Program-made: the position numbers and the translations under genes
Origin: Micrococcales bacterium
GTDB taxonomy: Bacteria; Actinomycetota; Actinomycetes; Actinomycetales; Dermatophilaceae
Assembly (NCBI GenBank): GCA_003157445.1
Contig: PMJN01000407.1
Coordinates: forward strand, 1-16,734
Reading direction: 5' to 3'
DNA: 16,734 bases
Shown here: positions 1 through 6,462 of the stretch, one piece after another
How the letters are laid out: each line of letters starts with the position of its first letter
Numbering within the stretch: position 1 is the first letter of the stretch
Notes under the pieces: model-generated
Told to the model about the DNA's origin: nothing
Database searches by the model: none
The model's input: the letters and a program-made list of their open reading frames with translations, nothing else

Positions 1-366
1 ACCTACCACGACCCCTGCTACCTCGGGCGCCACAACGGCGTCTACGCCCCGCCACGCGAGCTACTGGGCGCCCTGCCCGGTGTCGAGCTACGCGAGATGC
101 CACGATCGGGCAACAAGTCGTTCTGCTGTGGCGCGGGCGGCGCGCAGATGTGGATGGAGGAGAAGCTCGGCACTCGCGTGAACAACAACCGCACCGAAGA
201 GGCCCTTGCCACCGGTGCAAGTCGTATCGCGGTCGGCTGCCCCTTCTGCAACGTCATGCTCGCCGACGGACTCACCGAGAAAAAGGCAGGGACCGGTGCC
301 CACGAGGATGTCGAGGTCGTGGACGTGGCGCAGATGCTTCTGGCCGCCGTTCGCCGCACCCCCTAG
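1..366 (+). CDS. (Fe-S)-binding oxidoreductase, C-terminal cysteine-rich (CCG) domain, partial
   Basis: The reading frame is open from base 1 to the TAG at 364-366, so only the last 121 codons are present. It ends with a cysteine-rich CCG domain: Cys6 in DPCYLGRHN, Cys42-Cys43 in FCCGAGGAQMWMEE, and Cys80/Cys83 in GCPFC. The spacing is C-X35-CC-X36-C-X2-C. This arrangement is typical of the heterodisulfide reductase HdrD/GlpC/GlcF-type cysteine-rich domain, which binds an iron-sulfur centre and takes part in electron transfer. A large membrane-associated Fe-S reductase of this kind is common in actinobacteria. The substrate cannot be told from this fragment; glycolate, lactate and glycerol-3-phosphate oxidoreductase subunits share the domain. 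The gene converges on the transporter operon, with a hairpin between them. Confidence 0.88.
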   Translation, partial: TYHDPCYLGRHNGVYAPPRELLGALPGVELREMPRSGNKSFCCGAGGAQMWMEEKLGTRVNNNRTEEALATGASRIAVGCPFCNVMLADGLTEKKAGTGAHEDVEVVDVAQMLLAAVRRTP

Positions 367-484
367 CTCTTGGAGCGCCAAGCTCGCCAGGGCGGCGCAC
401 CAACTCAGCTGCCAAACCCAGGGCCGGCGCGCCTCGCACCCCCAACCACAGGATGGTAGAACGCGCCACGGGGCAAGCTCGGTT

Positions 485-518
485 AGAAGGGCCCGAACGC
501 ACTCGTGCGGGCCCTTCT
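485..518. terminator. Perfect 11-bp hairpin between convergent genes, probable bidirectional terminator
   Basis: AGAAGGGCCCG at 485-495 pairs exactly with CGGGCCCTTCT at 508-518 around a 12-nt loop. The loop contains a smaller CAC/GTG pairing. It lies 16 bp past the stop of the minus-strand binding-protein gene and 119 bp past the stop of the plus-strand Fe-S gene, so it could end both transcripts. The T-tract is poor on both sides, as is common in actinobacterial terminators. Confidence 0.75.
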
Positions 519-533
519 CTTGGAGTGCGAAGC

Positions 534-1460
534 TCAGCTGAGCCCGTTCTTGGCGAGGAACTCCTTGGCGACCACGGAGGCATCCTTCTTGTCGACCACA
601 ACCTCCTTGACCAGCTCGCCCAGAGTCGCAGTGTCGAGCTTGACCGAGATCGCGTTCAGCGTGGTCGAGATCGTGGGGGTGAGCTTGGACTTGGTGATCA
701 ACGGCACGACGTTCTGCGCCGCGAACAAGCTCTTTGGGTCATTCAGGATGACGAAACCGTTGGCGGCGATGGACGGGTCAGTGGTAAAGATGTCAACCGC
801 GTCAACCTGACCGTTCTTGAGTGCCTGGACCGACAACGGGCCGCCGGTGTCCAAGGGCATGAAAGCCTTGAAGTCAAGGTTGTAGAGCTTCTTCAGGCCG
901 GGAACACCGGTCGGGCGGGTCTTCCACTCGGGAGGACCGCCAAGAGTCATGTCCTTGGCGACAGGCTCCAGATCACCAATGGACCTCAGATTCAGCTTGG
1001 TTGCCGTGTTCTTGGTGACGACCACGGCGTCCTTGTCCTGGGCGGAGGACTTGTTCAGGATCGTCAGTGTCGAAGGAAGCGCCGCTTTGAGCTCGGCGTA
1101 CACAGCGCCCGCAGTGGTGGCCTTGGCATTCTTGTTGAAGTACTGGTCCAGGACGCCGGTGTATTCGGGGATGAGGTCAATGGAACCGTCCTTCAGCGCC
1201 GGGATGTACGTCTCCCGGCTGCCGATGTTGAGCTTCTTGTCGACCTTGACGCCCTTGGCGCTCAAAGCACCGGCGTAGATTTCGGCCAGCAGCGCGCTCT
1301 CGGGGAAGTTGGCCGAACCCACCACTATGGTGCCGGTCCCTGCCTTGGCGGCAGAGGTGCCCGCTGCAAGAGGATCACCTGAGCCCGAGCCACACGCTGT
1401 CACGCCGATCATTGCTGCCACAGCAGTCACAGCGAGGGCGATTCTGGTGCGTTTCATCAT
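534..1460 (-). CDS. Osmoprotectant / quaternary-amine ABC transporter substrate-binding lipoprotein
   Basis: This 308-residue protein has a signal peptide (MMKRTRIALAVTAVAAMIGV) followed by the lipobox V-T-A-C with lipidated Cys23, so it should be anchored on the outer face of the membrane. The mature part begins IVVGSANFPESALLAEIYAGAL and continues with SRETYIPALKDGSIDLIPEYTGVL, the pattern of the OpuBC/OpuCC/ProX-type (OpuAC, PF04069) binding proteins that capture glycine betaine, choline or related compounds. It is the last gene of the minus-strand operon, 38 bp after the second permease, and is followed by a hairpin terminator. Two ATGs, at 1460 and 1457, are possible starts; the AGAAAGA upstream is only a weak ribosome site. 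The ligand is not predictable by eye. The call is firm at family level. Confidence 0.92.
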   Translation of the reverse strand: MMKRTRIALAVTAVAAMIGVTACGSGSGDPLAAGTSAAKAGTGTIVVGSANFPESALLAEIYAGALSAKGVKVDKKLNIGSRETYIPALKDGSIDLIPEYTGVLDQYFNKNAKATTAGAVYAELKAALPSTLTILNKSSAQDKDAVVVTKNTATKLNLRSIGDLEPVAKDMTLGGPPEWKTRPTGVPGLKKLYNLDFKAFMPLDTGGPLSVQALKNGQVDAVDIFTTDPSIAANGFVILNDPKSLFAAQNVVPLITKSKLTPTISTTLNAISVKLDTATLGELVKEVVVDKKDASVVAKEFLAKNGLS

Positions 1461-1498
1461 GATTTCTTTCTGTTGGGGTCTGGGCGTTCTGGTTGGTT

Positions 1499-2251
1499 CT
1501 AGGCGACGTGCTGCAAAGCGGGTGCCGGGGGTGTCACCCCGGCGTCAGGGTCGAACGTCTTTACCCTCTTGTACCTTCCCGTCAGGCCCCGCGACACGAT
1601 CAAGGCCTGGACCATCGCCAGGACCATGTCCACGCTCAGGGCCAACAGGGCCACGAGTATTGCCCCAGAGGCTGTCTGGGGGGTGTCACGCACCGCTAGA
1701 CCGTCGATCAGGAACCTACCGAGGCCGCCGAGCCCAACGACCGCAGCGATCGTGGCGGTGGCAATGACCTGCATCGTTCCCGCACGGATCCCGGACATGA
1801 TCAGCGGCAGGGCACAAGGCAACTCAACGTGTCGCAGCACTTGGCTGCCCCCCATACCCATTCCCTTGGCGGCATCGCGGGCGTCGGGGTCGACCCCTTC
1901 GACGCCCGCATATGCGCCAGACAGGATCGGCGGGATGGCCAGGACAACCAGAACCAAGCCCGCAGGCAGCAGGAACGCAATGTCGCCGTTGAACCTAGGT
2001 CCTAGCCACAGGACTGCAAGGAGCAGCAGACCCAGCGACGGGATAGCCCGGGCGGCACCAGCGAGATTGACCACCAGGAAACGTCCGTGACCCGTGTGCC
2101 CGATATAGAGGCCCAGGGGAATGGCGATCAGAGCCGCGACAAGCACCGCGATCAGCGAGTACCCCAGGTGTTCGATGAGCCTGGCCGCGATGCCGTCGTA
2201 CCCCTGCCAGTGGGCGCCATCGGTCAGCCAGGCGAAGATGCGGTTGATCAT
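1499..2251 (-). CDS. Osmoprotectant ABC transporter permease (second permease of the operon)
   Basis: A 250-residue membrane protein beginning MINRIFAWLTDG. I chose the ATG at 2249-2251 over an in-frame upstream start because it overlaps the stop of the preceding permease (ATGA) and sits six bases after a GGAGGG ribosome site. Several hydrophobic segments are visible (LIAVLVAALIAIPLGLYIG, FLLPAGLVLVVLAIPPILSG, AILVALLALSVDMVLAMVQAL). A cytoplasmic EAA loop (DAAKGMGMGGSQVLRHVELPCALPL) is where the ATPase docks. This is the BPD_transp_1 fold of OpuBB/OpuCB-like permeases. It should pair with the neighbouring permease and the ATPase to import glycine-betaine-like solutes during osmotic stress. 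Confidence 0.92.
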   Translation of the reverse strand: MINRIFAWLTDGAHWQGYDGIAARLIEHLGYSLIAVLVAALIAIPLGLYIGHTGHGRFLVVNLAGAARAIPSLGLLLLAVLWLGPRFNGDIAFLLPAGLVLVVLAIPPILSGAYAGVEGVDPDARDAAKGMGMGGSQVLRHVELPCALPLIMSGIRAGTMQVIATATIAAVVGLGGLGRFLIDGLAVRDTPQTASGAILVALLALSVDMVLAMVQALIVSRGLTGRYKRVKTFDPDAGVTPPAPALQHVA

Positions 2252-2895
2252 GAGGAGCCCTCCCCGGCGCGTTGCCATGGCGTCGCCAGGCGGGTCAGAC
2301 CCAGAATCGCCCCGTCAAAGAGCAGCGCCAGCGCCACGCATGAGATGACACCCACGATGATCGGCTCCAGGAAAGCCCGGTCGAATCCATCGGTGAACAA
2401 GGATCCGAGTTGCTCGACGCCGATGAGCGCAGCCACGCTGACGATGCTCACGTTGCTCACCGCTGCAACGCGCAGACCAGCTGAGATGACGGGCACAGCC
2501 AATGGCAGCTCCACCGACATGAACCGGCGAACTCGTTGGTAGCCCATGGCTGTGGCTGACTGGTTAACCTCTTCGGGCACCGACCCGAGTCCGTCTGCGA
2601 CCGTTCGCACCAGGAGCGCGACGGTGTAGATCGTCATGGCGATGATGACGTTGATGGGGTCAAGGATCTTGGTGCCGAGCAGAAACGGCAACATGATGAA
2701 CAGCGCGAGGGAGGGGATCGTGTACAGCAGGCCGGTTCCGATGATCAGAACCGGGTAGAGCCCCTTGTACCGACGAGCCAGCCAGCCCAGGGGCAGGGCA
2801 ATGAACAGGCCCAGGATCAGCGGCACCCCCGCCAGGTAGATGTGTCGAACTGTCAGGCCCAAGATGTCGCCAAGGTGATCACCAAGCCAGGTCAT
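2248..2895 (-). CDS. Osmoprotectant ABC transporter permease (first permease of the operon)
   Basis: A 215-residue integral membrane protein starting MTWLGDHLGDILGLTVRHIYLAG. Hydrophobic stretches include VPLILGLFIALPLGWLA, YPVLIIGTGLLYTIPSLALFIM and VIIAMTIYTVALLVRTV. The EAA loop (EEVNQSATAMGYQRVRRFMSVELPLAVPV) is the ATPase contact site of importer permeases. The length and the opening HLGDILGLTVRHIYL match the short permeases of OpuC/OsmU-type systems. The start codon overlaps the stop of the ATPase gene (ATGA at 2892-2895), and the stop overlaps the start of the second permease, so the three genes are translationally coupled. Confidence 0.92.
   Translation of the reverse strand: MTWLGDHLGDILGLTVRHIYLAGVPLILGLFIALPLGWLARRYKGLYPVLIIGTGLLYTIPSLALFIMLPFLLGTKILDPINVIIAMTIYTVALLVRTVADGLGSVPEEVNQSATAMGYQRVRRFMSVELPLAVPVISAGLRVAAVSNVSIVSVAALIGVEQLGSLFTDGFDRAFLEPIIVGVISCVALALLFDGAILGLTRLATPWQRAGEGSS
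2258..2263 (-). promoter_or_regulatory. Ribosome binding site that fixes the start of the second permease
   Basis: GGAGGG on the minus strand, followed by a six-base spacer and the ATG at 2251. It supports the shorter start for the second permease, with the coding overlap of four bases, over the nine-residue upstream extension. Confidence 0.75.
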
Positions 2896-4010
2896 GCTCG
2901 TGCTTCTTGGTCCTCAAGCTCGGGTCGCGCTCGCTCTTCGATCTCGGCAAGAACCTCATGCGCACGGATCGTTCCCACAAACGCGCCCTCATCGTCAACC
3001 ATGACCCCGCGTCGACTTGGTGAGGACAGCGCAGCGTCAAGGACGTTGCGAAGGGGACCTCCCACCGTCGCAACCGTGCCACCACGGTGCAGCATCTCAG
3101 GTTTGATCGGGGATTTGACCCGGCCAGACTCAATCCAGCCGAGGGGTCGCCGGCTGGCATCGACCACGAGGACCCAACCATCACGCGCGGCGCCGGCTGC
3201 CTGGGCGGGAGTCGCCCCGAGCGGCACGGTCTGCTCCTGAGTGAGTGAGAATGCGGGTGACCCTTGGAAGCTCAAGGCACGGTAGCCACGGTCCTTTCCA
3301 AGAAAATCAGCCACAAAGTCATCTACCGGATGTGCCAGCAGGTATGCCGGGTCGGCCAGTTGGGCGAGGTGGCCGCCGGCCCGCAAGACGGCCACCCTGT
3401 CCCCCAGCTTTATGGCCTCGTCGATGTCATGGGTGACGAAGACGATGGTCTTGCCCAGATCGCCCTGTAGCCGCAGGAACTCATCTTGCAACTGTTCGCG
3501 CACCACGGGATCCACGGCACTGAACGGCTCGTCCATGAGCATCACCGGCGGGTCAGCCGCCAGGGCTCTTGCCACTCCAACGCGTTGTTGCTCGCCTCCG
3601 GAGAGCTGCGCCGGGTAACGCCTGGCGAAGCCGGCCGGCAGACCCACCCGCTCAAGCAACTCCAGGGCCCGGGCTTCGGCCCGGGCCCTGTTCCATCCAA
3701 GCAGCCTGGGGACTGTGGCTATGTTGGCCACGATGGTGCGGTGGGGGAAGAGACCCGCGTGCTGGATCACGTAGCCGATGCCCCGCCGGAGCTCGGTCTC
3801 GTCCATCGTCGAGGTGTCTTGGTCGTCGATCCAGATCCGTCCGCCGCTGGGCTCGATCATCCGGTTGATCATCCTCAGCGACGTCGTCTTGCCGCATCCC
3901 GACGGTCCGACAAGCACCGTGATCTGGCCGGTCGGAGCCTCAAAGGTCAGCTCGTCGACGGCTTTGGTGCCATCCGGATAGTGCTTCGACACAGAGTCAA
4001 ACCGGATCAT
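2892..4010 (-). CDS. Osmoprotectant ABC transporter ATP-binding protein with C-terminal CBS region
   Basis: I start this 372-residue protein at MIRFDSVSKHYPDG (ATG 4008-4010), because the 21 residues upstream do not resemble ABC proteins. Visible ATPase elements are Walker A GPSGCGKT (35-42), Q-loop Gln83, signature LSGGEQ (136-141), Walker B VMLMDEP (156-162) and the switch histidine His194. After about residue 240 comes a CBS-like region (GWVLVVDASRRPLGWI, RRGVMVDDEGAFVGTI). In OpuA/OpuC-type transporters such domains sense ionic strength or cyclic-di-AMP; that role is inferred here. It is the first gene of a four-gene operon and probably drives import of glycine betaine or related solutes. 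The ribosome site is weak and no clear promoter was found in the 360 bp upstream. Confidence 0.92.
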   Translation of the reverse strand: MIRFDSVSKHYPDGTKAVDELTFEAPTGQITVLVGPSGCGKTTSLRMINRMIEPSGGRIWIDDQDTSTMDETELRRGIGYVIQHAGLFPHRTIVANIATVPRLLGWNRARAEARALELLERVGLPAGFARRYPAQLSGGEQQRVGVARALAADPPVMLMDEPFSAVDPVVREQLQDEFLRLQGDLGKTIVFVTHDIDEAIKLGDRVAVLRAGGHLAQLADPAYLLAHPVDDFVADFLGKDRGYRALSFQGSPAFSLTQEQTVPLGATPAQAAGAARDGWVLVVDASRRPLGWIESGRVKSPIKPEMLHRGGTVATVGGPLRNVLDAALSSPSRRGVMVDDEGAFVGTIRAHEVLAEIEERARPELEDQEARA

Positions 4011-4370
4011 GTCTACAAACCTATGGTGCAACTGCAGATGCGGCGACCGATTGATCGATAGATAACGCGACACGCATCACTGCACACCTCATCACAGAAG
4101 AGGACCTGGCGGTGCTTCTGGCGCAGGTGCCAGCACTGTCCTGACCTTGACATCCTCCCGGCTATGAATGACCAAGATTGCCTGGGTCGGATGCTCGAAC
4201 TGGGGCGATGCTGTTTGTGGTTCACCCATGCAGAAGCAACACGACTGCCTCGGGTTCGGCGCCATCGCCGGTAAAGTGCACGCGGAAGCACTGTCCACGT
4301 TGGCCATACTGCCTAGGCACAAGGCCCGTGAACTGGTTGAAGACGGTAGACGTCCCCGCAGACGGAGCTC
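4011..4370. other. Intergenic region between dcd and the transporter operon; no convincing gene
   Basis: These 360 bp follow the dcd stop and precede the ATPase start, both on the minus strand, so they should hold the promoter of the transporter operon. I could not find a -35/-10 pair I would defend. Short open frames cross it, but none has a ribosome site or a recognisable product. The stretch at 4147-4170 (TTGACATCCTCCCGGCTATG and following bases) resembles the conserved right end of IS200/IS605-type elements, but the expected closing stem is broken. It may be a relic or a coincidence. Confidence 0.5.
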
Positions 4371-4946
4371 CTAAACGTCGCTGCGGTGGAAGTTCTGGAA
4401 CGAACGACTCGCCGTTGGGCCGCGCTGCCCCTGATAACGCGAACCGTATTTTGCGCTGCCGTATGGATTCTCGGCGGGGCTGGACAACCTGAAGAAGCAG
4501 AGCTGGCCAACCTTCATGCCCGGCCAGAGCTTGATCGGCAAGGTGGCCGCGTTCGACAGCTCGAGCGTCACATGACCGCTGAACCCAGGGTCGACGAAGC
4601 CAGCCGTAGAGTGCGTGACAAGGCCCAGCCGACCAAGGGAAGACTTGCCCTCCAGCCGCGCGGCAAGATGGTCGGGCAGCGTCACGATCTCGAAGCTTGA
4701 GCCCAGGACGAACTCACCCGGGTGCAGGATGAACGACTCGCCACGGGCGACCTCGATCAGTCTCGTGAGGTCAGGCTGGTCCTCGGCCGGGTCGATGAAG
4801 GGGTACTTGTGGTTGTCGAACAGCCGAAAGTACTTGTCCAGGCGCACATCGATACTCGACGGTTGCACCATGGCCTGGTCATACGGCTCAAGGCGCACCC
4901 GTCCGCCATCGATCTCGGCCTTGATGTCACGGTCTGAAAGCAGCAC
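4371..4946 (-). CDS. dcd: dCTP deaminase, probably bifunctional (dCTP deaminase/dUTPase type)
   Basis: This 191-residue protein belongs to the Dcd/Dut trimeric family and produces dUTP or dUMP from dCTP for thymidylate synthesis. From the GTG at 4944-4946 it reads [15 protein letters not shown], the standard Dcd N-terminus, so I prefer that start although a TTG 39 bases upstream is in frame and neither has a strong ribosome site. Key motifs are [11 protein letters not shown] (27-37), [11 protein letters not shown] (99-109), [21 protein letters not shown] (112-132) with the catalytic glutamate at about 129, and the C-terminal lid [16 protein letters not shown]. The [13 protein letters not shown] block matches the mycobacterial enzymes, which are described as bifunctional and release dUMP. 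The gene stands back to back with the tRNA-Gly gene, an arrangement I recall from Mycobacterium. Confidence 0.96.
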   Translation of the reverse strand: MLLSDRDIKAEIDGGRVRLEPYDQAMVQPSSIDVRLDKYFRLFDNHKYPFIDPAEDQPDLTRLIEVARGESFILHPGEFVLGSSFEIVTLPDHLAARLEGKSSLGRLGLVTHSTAGFVDPGFSGHVTLELSNAATLPIKLWPGMKVGQLCFFRLSSPAENPYGSAKYGSRYQGQRGPTASRSFQNFHRSDV

Positions 4947-5048
4947 GCGGACACGGTACCCGGTTGTCACCGAAGGTGGGCTCAAGCGCTCCGCCCGCGT
5001 CGGTTAGACTGCCGACCGCGCCTTCACCCGATGGTGGTCCGCGCGCTC

Positions 5049-5122
5049 GCGGGTGTAGTTCAATGGTAGAACATCAGCTTCCCAAGCTGACAGTGCGGGT
5101 TCGATTCCCGTCACCCGCTCCA
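5049..5122 (+). tRNA. tRNA-Gly (anticodon CCC), island integration site
   Basis: The acceptor arm GCGGGTG (5049-5055) pairs with CACCCGC (5112-5118), followed by discriminator T and an encoded CCA (5120-5122). The anticodon stem TCAGC/GCTGA encloses the loop TTCCCAA with anticodon CCC at 5081-5083, reading GGG. The T arm contains GGGTTCGATTCCC. The gene is intact although an island starts inside it: the sequence from the anticodon loop onward (5079-5122) is supplied again at 15698-15741. This is the classic tRNA attachment site of tyrosine recombinases that exchange strands in the anticodon loop. Confidence 0.97.
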
Positions 5123-5304
5123 AACGCGAAAAACGTTGCCATACATACGAATTGGGCACCATCTCCCATGTGAAATAGCGCCTGTCGGCATCAGAAATCA
5201 GCACTCATGCCATTACCGCGTGCCATTAGCCATGCGGGCGAGACTGTCAGCTCATCGGTGTATGTGGCCCGACACGCTGAACTACCGCTTGGCTCGAACG
5301 GGTC
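5079..5304. repeat. Left copy of the 226-bp terminal direct repeat (att core plus island end)
   Basis: The repeat matches 15698-15923 without gaps at a constant offset of 10,619 bp. The first 44 bp, the tRNA-Gly 3' half with CCA, are identical. The remaining 182 bp differ at about 29 positions by hand count. The repeat covers the tRNA 3' half, the 68-bp spacer and the last 37 codons plus stop of jetD. Similarity stops abruptly at 5304. The exact core is the likely recombination site; the diverged part is best read as the island end next to the core. Confidence 0.9.
5137..5228 (+). promoter_or_regulatory. Candidate integrase arm-type sites, left island end
   Basis: TGCCATTA occurs at 5208-5215 and again at 5221-5228, 13 bp apart start to start, and a shorter TGCCAT lies nearer the core at 5137-5142. 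The same three positions are kept in the right repeat copy. Paired short repeats at a fixed distance from the att core are what arm-binding domains of tyrosine integrases recognise. This assignment is inferred from position and repetition only. Confidence 0.5.
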
Positions 5305-6462
5305 ACATGGCATGGCCATGTCGGCCGTGACGGCTGCCAACGCGACCATGAGAGGGATCCGTTCTTGCTCAACGCGCCGGACACGAGCCCAGTCGGGGTC
5401 GGTCAGCTGCTTGTAGAGGGCTCGTTCTGGCCCAGTTAGCCACCCCAGGTTCTTGCGGGCGGAAACAGCCAGTGGGTTGCCTCGGGCGTCAGTGGAGGAG
5501 CCGAATCGTTCGTAGGTATGGAAGGCGTCGAGGTCCATAAGGATGGTGGACACGGGGACACCCGATCGGCGGAAGAGGTCCACGATCTCGAGCCCGGACG
5601 CGTCCATGTCGCCCCAGTAGATGAGGTGTGGGCATGTGGTGATCCAGCCGAAGGATGCGCAGGCTCCTGCCCCGCCGAAGCCTGCACCTTCCACGGAGAT
5701 GGCGTTGCGCAATGGTGGGAAGTGAATTGCAGTGTCCTTGTTCTCGGAGATGATGACCATCTCGGGACGGTAGGCCGGGGCCATGGGGTCTCCGACTGTG
5801 GCTGAGTCGTGGGTCCTGCCTCCTGCAGCCCGGTGCTCGGGATCCAGGTAGGTGAAGTGCAGCCGTTGGGGGTGCCGGGGTAGGAGCCCCAGGTTGTCAG
5901 TGCCTGCAAGGATCTGCAGCAGCGGCTGGTGACTGTCGAGCCATTTGGCATGAAGTCCTTCAATTGGGACCTGTCGGGGGGTGAGCCCACTGGCAGTGTT
6001 GTGCATGAACCATTCGGCGCTCGAGCACAGCAGGTCGAAGTCGGTGTCGGAGTACCCGTCCACGGCTCTCAGGATCTTTCCGAGGTCGGCAACTTGAGGG
6101 AACCTTGCGGCCAGCTGCTTGGCCTGGGCACGGCCCCGCTGGATGCGGTGCTTCCACCGGATGTCGAGCAGACTCACGGCGGTGTCGAGGTCGGGCACGG
6201 TCAGGTGGGTGGGAATTGACTGGACGGTCCCGCAGACATGCCGGGACGCGAAGGTGAGGTCAAGCCCCTTGTCATCGGCCCAGTCGCGCCACCGGAACAC
6301 CTGCTGTTGGAAGGAGCCGAAGTTGTTTTCCAGGTCGGGCTTGGCGGCCGCGCCCAGAGGGAAGTTGTGCGGCCACGTCGCAGCTTGGGAGGTGATGTCG
6401 TTGTGCCAGGTTCCGGTCACCCTCCGGCGAACGTCCGATAGGACCTGCTCGGGGGTCTTCAC
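5191..6462 (-). CDS. jetD: Wadjet JetD, Toprim-fold nuclease subunit (DUF3322 + DUF2220)
   Basis: This 423-residue protein is the nuclease of the Wadjet system, which cleaves small circular DNA once the SMC-like JetABC complex has extruded it. The N-terminal part ([15 protein letters not shown] to about residue 210) fits DUF3322. The C-terminal part is the Toprim-like DUF2220 with Glu240 in IISENKDT and Asp285/Asp287 in YWGDMDASGLEIVDLF, the expected metal-binding residues, and the family signature RRVEQERIP at 362-370. The start is GTG at 6460-6462, overlapping the jetC stop as GTGA. The last 37 residues (387-423) are encoded by the island's terminal repeat and are probably an accidental extension. 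The gene is last in the jet operon and ends 68 bp from the tRNA. Confidence 0.93.
   Translation of the reverse strand: MKTPEQVLSDVRRRVTGTWHNDITSQAATWPHNFPLGAAAKPDLENNFGSFQQQVFRWRDWADDKGLDLTFASRHVCGTVQSIPTHLTVPDLDTAVSLLDIRWKHRIQRGRAQAKQLAARFPQVADLGKILRAVDGYSDTDFDLLCSSAEWFMHNTASGLTPRQVPIEGLHAKWLDSHQPLLQILAGTDNLGLLPRHPQRLHFTYLDPEHRAAGGRTHDSATVGDPMAPAYRPEMVIISENKDTAIHFPPLRNAISVEGAGFGGAGACASFGWITTCPHLIYWGDMDASGLEIVDLFRRSGVPVSTILMDLDAFHTYERFGSSTDARGNPLAVSARKNLGWLTGPERALYKQLTDPDWARVRRVEQERIPLMVALAAVTADMAMPCDPFEPSGSSACRATYTDELTVSPAWLMARGNGMSADF

Noticed and set aside
430..484. tRNA-like stretch with GGTAGAAC between the Fe-S gene and the terminator
   Set aside because: No acceptor or anticodon stem can be formed around it.
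150..1382. Long plus-strand open frame of 410 codons
   Set aside because: It is the shadow of the Fe-S gene and of the antisense strand of the binding-protein gene; composition is arginine-rich and there is no family resemblance.
3486..4061. Plus-strand open frame of 191 codons
   Set aside because: It is antisense to the ABC ATPase, which carries all the expected motifs on the minus strand.
4092..4322. Minus-strand open frame of 76 codons in the dcd-transporter gap
   Set aside because: No ribosome site and no recognisable domain; the frame could be part of a decayed gene but cannot be supported.
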